From Sphingomonadaceae bacterium (GTDB taxonomy: Bacteria; Pseudomonadota; Alphaproteobacteria; Sphingomonadales; Sphingomonadaceae), in the NCBI GenBank assembly GCA_024236155.1, contig JACKLA010000001.1, positions 868,001 through 932,000 on the forward strand: a DNA stretch of 64,000 bases, read 5' to 3'. The notes under the pieces were generated by a model. The model worked only from the letters and a program-made list of their open reading frames with translations. It did not search any database and was not told the origin of the DNA. Position 1 is the stretch's first letter; every line of letters begins with the position of its first letter. Both the position numbers and the translations under genes were made by a program. Shown here one piece after another: positions 60,087 to 64,000 of the stretch.

Positions 60087-60097
60087 AACGTCTCGCA
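60087..60097. promoter_or_regulatory. AACGTCTCGCA repeat, copy 1
   Basis: An 11-bp sequence, AACGTCTCGCA, located 40 bases before the MBL gene start on its upstream side. It recurs exactly at 60304-60314 near the divergent aminotransferase gene. A shared regulator site for both operons is likely. Confidence 0.55.
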
Positions 60098-60303
60098 AAA
60101 TAATACAAGATAAAAAGGGAGGGGATCGATGATGTCCTCGAGGCCTTGCTCGAACGCAGCGGCACCGAATCATGCGGGCGCTGCGAGGTTCTGTTCGCTG
60201 TCGGATGCCTCCCTCTCCTGGCCGGGACCTCCGCTGGCATCGCGAAATGGAGGAAGTCGGCCAATGGGCGATTGACAGTCAAATTTGTTTCGTTATACGC
60301 AAT

Positions 60304-60314
60304 AACGTCTCGCA
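60304..60314. promoter_or_regulatory. AACGTCTCGCA repeat, copy 2
   Basis: Second exact copy of AACGTCTCGCA, 19 bases before the ATG of the aminotransferase gene. With copy 1 it frames the 285-base divergent promoter region (60048-60332). No regulator gene is seen adjacent. Confidence 0.55.
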
Positions 60315-60332
60315 TTACATGACAGAGGGCTT

Positions 60333-61520
60333 ATGTTTTCCAACCTGCCTGAGCCGCCGGCAGACCCCATTCTGGGCATGGCGCAGCTTTTCGCGGCCGA
60401 TACCAGTCCCGAAAAAGTCGACCTCGGAATCGGCGTATACCACGATGCTGAGGGATTGGCTGGTGTTCTCTCGTCGGTGAAGGCGGCGGAGCGCTGGTTG
60501 CTCGAAAACCAGCAGAGCAAGAAGTACTACTCATCGTCGGGCAATGCCGAATTCAATGACCGGACGCGCGCGATGCTGCTTGGGCCGGATAGCGCCGAGT
60601 TCCAGCGTGCACGCACCATTCAGACACCTGGCGGGACCGGCGCCCTGAAGCTTGCTGCCGATTATATCTGGTCGTTGGCACCGCAGGCACGGGTGTTCAT
60701 CCCGACGCCGACATGGGCCAACCACAATGCGATTTTCCCACGGGCCGGACTGGAGCTCGTTCGCTACCCCTATTACGACCCCACTTCGGGGCAAGTGCTG
60801 TTCGATCGCATGGTCGAAGCACTGGGCGATCTTCGAGCAGGTGACATCCTGCTCCTGCATGGCTGCTGCCACAACCCGACCGGCGCGGACCTCACGCTTG
60901 ATCAGTGGCGCGAGGTTGCGGCAATCGCCAATCGACACGGTGCCCTGCCGCTGATCGATATGGCCTATATGGGTTTCGGTGAAGGGTTGGAGGAAGATGC
61001 GGCTGCGGTTCGGCTGCTCGCCTCGCTCGTGCCCGAGGTGATGATTGCAAGTTCCAATTCCAAGAACTTTGCCCTCTATCGCGAACGGGTCGGTGCGCTG
61101 ACGATAATTGCTGCCGATGAAGGCCAGGCTATCCGGGCTCACGCTCATGCCGTGCCGCAGGCACGTTCGAACTGGTCCATGCCGCCTGACCATGGCGCGG
61201 CTGTTGTCGCCCACATCCTGTCCACGCCGGAGCTGAAGACGCAGTGGGAAGGTGAACTGGCTGAAATGCGTGACCGTGTGACCGGTATTCGGCGGGCACT
61301 GGCAGAGCAGCTATCGAGCAATTCAGGACGCGACTTCAGCTTCATCGCCCATCAGCGAGGCATGTTCACTCAGCTGGACATCGGCTCCGATGCGGTGAAG
61401 GTCCTGCGCTCTCGCCACCACGTGCACATCACGGGCAGTGGCCGGATGAACGTGGCAGGGCTTACAGGCGGCAACGTGCCCATGGTGGCGAGGGCGATCA
61501 GTCAGGCGCTGGCGGCATGA
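60333..61520 (+). CDS. Class I aromatic/aspartate aminotransferase
   Basis: A 395-aa PLP enzyme of the AspC/TyrB group. The N-terminus MFSNLPEPPADPILGM with VDLGIGVYHD, the pocket LLLHGCCHNPTGADLT, and the Schiff-base Lys in SSNSKNFALYRERVG are all typical. It would transfer the amino group of an aromatic amino acid to 2-oxoglutarate, giving an aryl-pyruvate. First gene of the rightward operon, overlapping the Rieske oxygenase gene by 4 bases, it probably supplies the keto acid for the pathway. Confidence 0.92.
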   Translation: MFSNLPEPPADPILGMAQLFAADTSPEKVDLGIGVYHDAEGLAGVLSSVKAAERWLLENQQSKKYYSSSGNAEFNDRTRAMLLGPDSAEFQRARTIQTPGGTGALKLAADYIWSLAPQARVFIPTPTWANHNAIFPRAGLELVRYPYYDPTSGQVLFDRMVEALGDLRAGDILLLHGCCHNPTGADLTLDQWREVAAIANRHGALPLIDMAYMGFGEGLEEDAAAVRLLASLVPEVMIASSNSKNFALYRERVGALTIIAADEGQAIRAHAHAVPQARSNWSMPPDHGAAVVAHILSTPELKTQWEGELAEMRDRVTGIRRALAEQLSSNSGRDFSFIAHQRGMFTQLDIGSDAVKVLRSRHHVHITGSGRMNVAGLTGGNVPMVARAISQALAA

Positions 61521-62797
61521 GTCCCCAACAGAACGAGCGGTTGACCCGGGTTGGTCCGGGCACACCGATGGGCGAGTTGCTTCGCCGCTACTGGCACCCG
61601 TTCGCGGCGATTGCACAGGTCGAGGAAGCAGGCATCATGCCGGTTCGGCTGCTGGGCGAAGACCTCGTGGTGTTCCGGGCGAAGGATGGCTCGTTTGGGC
61701 TGGTCGATCGGCAGTGTCCGCATCGCCGCGCCGACATGGCGCTCGGCATCCTCGAAGAGAGCGGACTTCGCTGCAACTATCACGGCTGGTGCTTTGCAGG
61801 CAGTGGGCAGTGCCTTGAGCAGCCATTCGAGGATGTCGCCAATCCGAAGGCTCGCTTTCGCGACAAGATCAAGATCAAGGCCTATCCGGTCGAACAGAAG
61901 GCGGGGATGCTCTGGGCCTATATGGGGCCGGACCCGGCGCCGCTGCTGCCCAATTGGGAGCCGTTCACCTGGGACAATGGCTTCACCCAGGTCGTATTCG
62001 CCGACATTCCCTGCAACTGGTTCCAGTGTCAGGAAAACAGCTGCGATCCGGTGCATTTTGAATGGATGCACCGCAACTGGTCGTCGATCCTCTTCGGCAG
62101 TGGCGAATATGGCCCCAAGCATCTCGAGCTGAAGTTCGAAGAGTTCGAGTTCGGTCACATCTACAAGCGTGTCCGTGAAGATACGGACAAGGATAACCAA
62201 CACTGGACGGTCGGAGCCACGGCGCTGTGGCCGCATGCCTTCTTCCTGGGCGATCACATCGAGTGGCGCATCCCGGTCGACGATGAGAATACGCTATCGA
62301 TCACATGGATGTTCCACCGCGTGCCCAAGGAGCGCGAGCCTTACAAGCAGGAGCGCGTCCCCTGGTGGAAAGGCCCGGTCAAGGACGACAAGGGCAACTG
62401 GATCATCAGCCATGTGCTGAACCAGGATATCGTTGCCTGGGTCGGGCAGGGGACGATCGCCGACCGCACCGAGGAGCATCTCGGCAAGAGCGATATGGGT
62501 ATCGTGATGATCCGCCGCGCTTTCGAGCAGGCGATGAAGGATGTGGTCGAGGGGCGCGATCCCAAGGGCCTCATCCGTGACCCGGACGCAAACAGGTGCG
62601 TCGAATTGCCGATCAAGCATCGTGAATTGTTCACCACATCCATGTCCCTCGAAGAGAGCCGCACGCTGGGTGACAGCCTCGCCTATCGGCTCAACCGGCC
62701 CGATTACCAGCACCAGATCGGCCAGCCCGAGGAAGTGAAGCGTGAATACCAGATCGCCATGGGGATGATCCCCGAAGGTGCGACAGAGACCATTTGA
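61517..62797 (+). CDS. Rieske non-haem iron oxygenase, large subunit
   Basis: A 426-aa ring-hydroxylating or demethylating oxygenase. The Rieske centre has Cys67/His69 in CPHRRADM and Cys86/His89 in CNYHGWCF. The mononuclear iron site is NSCDPVHFEWMH (Asp, two His). It resembles the LigXa/vanillate demethylase-like single-component group. Reductase and ferredoxin partners are not in the window. It is placed between an aminotransferase and an FAH protein, so it may hydroxylate an aromatic side-chain or ring intermediate. Confidence 0.92.
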   Translation: MSPQQNERLTRVGPGTPMGELLRRYWHPFAAIAQVEEAGIMPVRLLGEDLVVFRAKDGSFGLVDRQCPHRRADMALGILEESGLRCNYHGWCFAGSGQCLEQPFEDVANPKARFRDKIKIKAYPVEQKAGMLWAYMGPDPAPLLPNWEPFTWDNGFTQVVFADIPCNWFQCQENSCDPVHFEWMHRNWSSILFGSGEYGPKHLELKFEEFEFGHIYKRVREDTDKDNQHWTVGATALWPHAFFLGDHIEWRIPVDDENTLSITWMFHRVPKEREPYKQERVPWWKGPVKDDKGNWIISHVLNQDIVAWVGQGTIADRTEEHLGKSDMGIVMIRRAFEQAMKDVVEGRDPKGLIRDPDANRCVELPIKHRELFTTSMSLEESRTLGDSLAYRLNRPDYQHQIGQPEEVKREYQIAMGMIPEGATETI

Positions 62798-62840
62798 CCA
62801 TGCTGTGCGGCAAGCGCCCGACAGCGGAAGGAGTTTGTGA

Positions 62841-63803
62841 ATGAAACTGGGAATGATCCGTGTCGACGGCAAGCCGACGGTGATCGCGCGTGTCGAGGGA
62901 GATCAGGCGGTCGCACTTGATTTCCCCTGGATGGAAGACCTGATCAGCGCGGGCAATGCAGGCCTGGATGCGGCAAATGACGCGATCAACAAGGCGCTGG
63001 CCGGCGCGCTGCCGGCAATCGACGTAAGCAATGCCGACTGGATGCCGCCCAATCCAAAGGCGTCGAAAATCCTCGGCTGCGCGGTCAACAACAACAATCT
63101 CAACCAATATGCCGTGCGACCGATGAAGGCGCCGATGTTCTTCACCAAGGGACGCTCTGCATTGACCGGGCACAACAAGAACATCGAACTGCTCAAGGAC
63201 CATGGGCCGTCCATTCCCGAGCCGGAGCCGGTCGTGGTGTTCGGCAAGGAAGCCAAGAACGTGCCACCGGAAAAGGCACTGGATTATGTCTTCGGCTATA
63301 CGCTGACCAATGACGTGACGGCGAGCGGCGTGAAGTTCGGTGAGGATTCGATCGCACTCAAGCAGCGGCCCGAAGTTATCAAGCCGCATCACCTGGCGTG
63401 GCGCCCGAAGTTCGAGGGTGAAGACACCTACCTCCTGTTCATCTACCACTCGAAATCCAAGGCAGCCGATACCTTCGCTGCCATGGGGCCATGGCTGACG
63501 ACCAAGGATGAGATTGCCGACCCCAACAAGCTGATGATGCGCGGATATATCGACGGTGAAGTTTATGCCGAGGATTCGACCGCAAACTACTTCTTCAATT
63601 TCGAACGGGTGATCAGCGAAGCGACCAAATGGTTCACCATGGAAGTGGGCGATTGCCTGCACACGGGGACGGCCTCGAAAGGGACGGAGAAGTTCCCGCG
63701 GGGCAATATCGGTACCTATCTGCAAGAGTATCACGGCAAGCTGACAGACGTGGAAATCGAAGGGCTGGGCCGCCTGTCCAACCGTATCAACCTGGAGCAG
63801 TGA
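62841..63803 (+). CDS. Fumarylacetoacetate hydrolase family protein (second)
   Basis: A 320-aa FAH-superfamily protein. The core has VFGKEAKNVPPEKALDYVFG, then YTLTNDVTASGVKFGEDSIA with the conserved Asp. A 3' region LHTGTASKGTEKFPRGNIGT is followed by LTDVEIEGLGRLSNRI. It follows the Rieske gene by 43 bases with a GGAAGGAG ribosome site. It probably cleaves a dioxo acid made downstream of ring opening and differs clearly from the FAH protein at 55698. Confidence 0.9.
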   Translation: MKLGMIRVDGKPTVIARVEGDQAVALDFPWMEDLISAGNAGLDAANDAINKALAGALPAIDVSNADWMPPNPKASKILGCAVNNNNLNQYAVRPMKAPMFFTKGRSALTGHNKNIELLKDHGPSIPEPEPVVVFGKEAKNVPPEKALDYVFGYTLTNDVTASGVKFGEDSIALKQRPEVIKPHHLAWRPKFEGEDTYLLFIYHSKSKAADTFAAMGPWLTTKDEIADPNKLMMRGYIDGEVYAEDSTANYFFNFERVISEATKWFTMEVGDCLHTGTASKGTEKFPRGNIGTYLQEYHGKLTDVEIEGLGRLSNRINLEQ

Positions 63804-63810
63804 GGGCACC

Positions 63811-64000
63811 GTGCCGGTAATCGATGTTCACACCCATATGCTGAGCCAGCCGTGGCTTGAGGATATTCGCCAGCACGGTGCGCCCAAATACGGGGTCAAG
63901 CCGACTGCAGCGGGGCAGGAAAGCGTGTATCTGGGCGGCGCGCCCTTTGTGACGCTGTTCCCCGAGATGTTCGACTATGATTTGCGCATCGCCAATATGG
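63811..64000 (+). CDS. Amidohydrolase family protein, N-terminal part
   Basis: About 63 codons before the window ends; the gene runs off the right edge. It starts at GTG 63811 and reads PVIDVHTHMLSQPWLEDIRQ, with the HxH metal motif of amidohydrolases of the aminocarboxymuconate decarboxylase (ACMSD) group. It is 7 bases after the FAH gene, so it continues the rightward operon. A decarboxylase or hydrolase for the pathway is expected; the rest is unseen. Confidence 0.82.
   Translation, partial: MPVIDVHTHMLSQPWLEDIRQHGAPKYGVKPTAAGQESVYLGGAPFVTLFPEMFDYDLRIANM

Noticed and set aside
1..64000. CRISPR arrays or prophage structural genes
   Set aside because: No regularly spaced repeats and no capsid, tail, terminase or lysis genes were seen anywhere; the integrase belongs to a non-phage island.

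Overview
The window looks like the chromosome of an alphaproteobacterium of the Sphingomonadales, most likely near Erythrobacteraceae or Novosphingobium. This is inferred from the gene content (an S46 dipeptidyl peptidase, quinohemoprotein alcohol dehydrogenase, NDUFA9-like protein, many acyl-CoA dehydrogenases, large TonB-dependent receptors) and from high-GC coding style. No marker gene fixes the genus.

Layout. (1) 1-13.6 kb is ordinary chromosomal background: a partial S46 peptidase, katG, a nitronate-monooxygenase-like flavoprotein, purU, an aldehyde dehydrogenase, an FAD monooxygenase, a PQQ/haem alcohol dehydrogenase, a dienelactone hydrolase, an SPFH/NfeD pair and an NDUFA9-like protein. 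(2) A tRNA-Leu(CAG) gene at 13681-13767 is the attachment site of a genomic island of about 41.7 kb. A tyrosine integrase lies just inside it. A near-perfect copy of the tRNA 3' end and flank (13752-13775) recurs at 55488-55510. No conjugation genes are visible. (3) 15.3-21 kb is a toxin-antitoxin/defence segment: hipBA, a HigB-like toxin with an ImmA/IrrE-type HigA, and a four-gene operon that reads as a bacterial ubiquitin-like conjugation system (Ubl ending in RTGGA, E2-like protein, JAMM peptidase, E1). The E1 gene is cut off by a 5'-truncated IS3-family element. (4) 21-27.6 kb is an IS-scarred patch: an ABC1/UbiB kinase with a MarR regulator, a decayed second MarR gene, an intact IS5-type element with a -1 frameshift signal, an alpha/beta hydrolase with a PaaI thioesterase, and nested IS3 remnants including an inverted partial copy of the element that cut the E1 gene.

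(5) 27.6-49 kb is a catabolic block organised around a GntR regulator at 34.7 kb. Leftward run a CYP153-like P450, its [2Fe-2S] ferredoxin, two acyl-CoA dehydrogenases and a TonB-dependent receptor. Rightward runs a tightly overlapped operon: flavin oxidoreductase, COQ4-like protein, thiolase-like protein, OB-fold/Zn-ribbon partner, two acyl-CoA dehydrogenases, FadD-type ligase, Baeyer-Villiger monooxygenase and alpha/beta hydrolase. A second TonB receptor follows. Together these suggest uptake, oxygenation and CoA-dependent side-chain degradation of a hydrophobic (alkyl, terpenoid or steroid-like) compound; the substrate is not determinable here. (6) 49.4-55.3 kb carries an EmrAB-OMF efflux operon with a truncated MarR gene and an orphan MlaD/MCE protein.

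(7) Beyond the island (55.7-64 kb) are two divergent operons for an aromatic-type pathway: FAH-family hydrolases, VOC protein, DUF2783 protein, FAD hydroxylase and MBL-fold protein on one side; aminotransferase, Rieske oxygenase, FAH-family protein and an amidohydrolase on the other. An 11-bp motif is repeated exactly in the shared promoter region.
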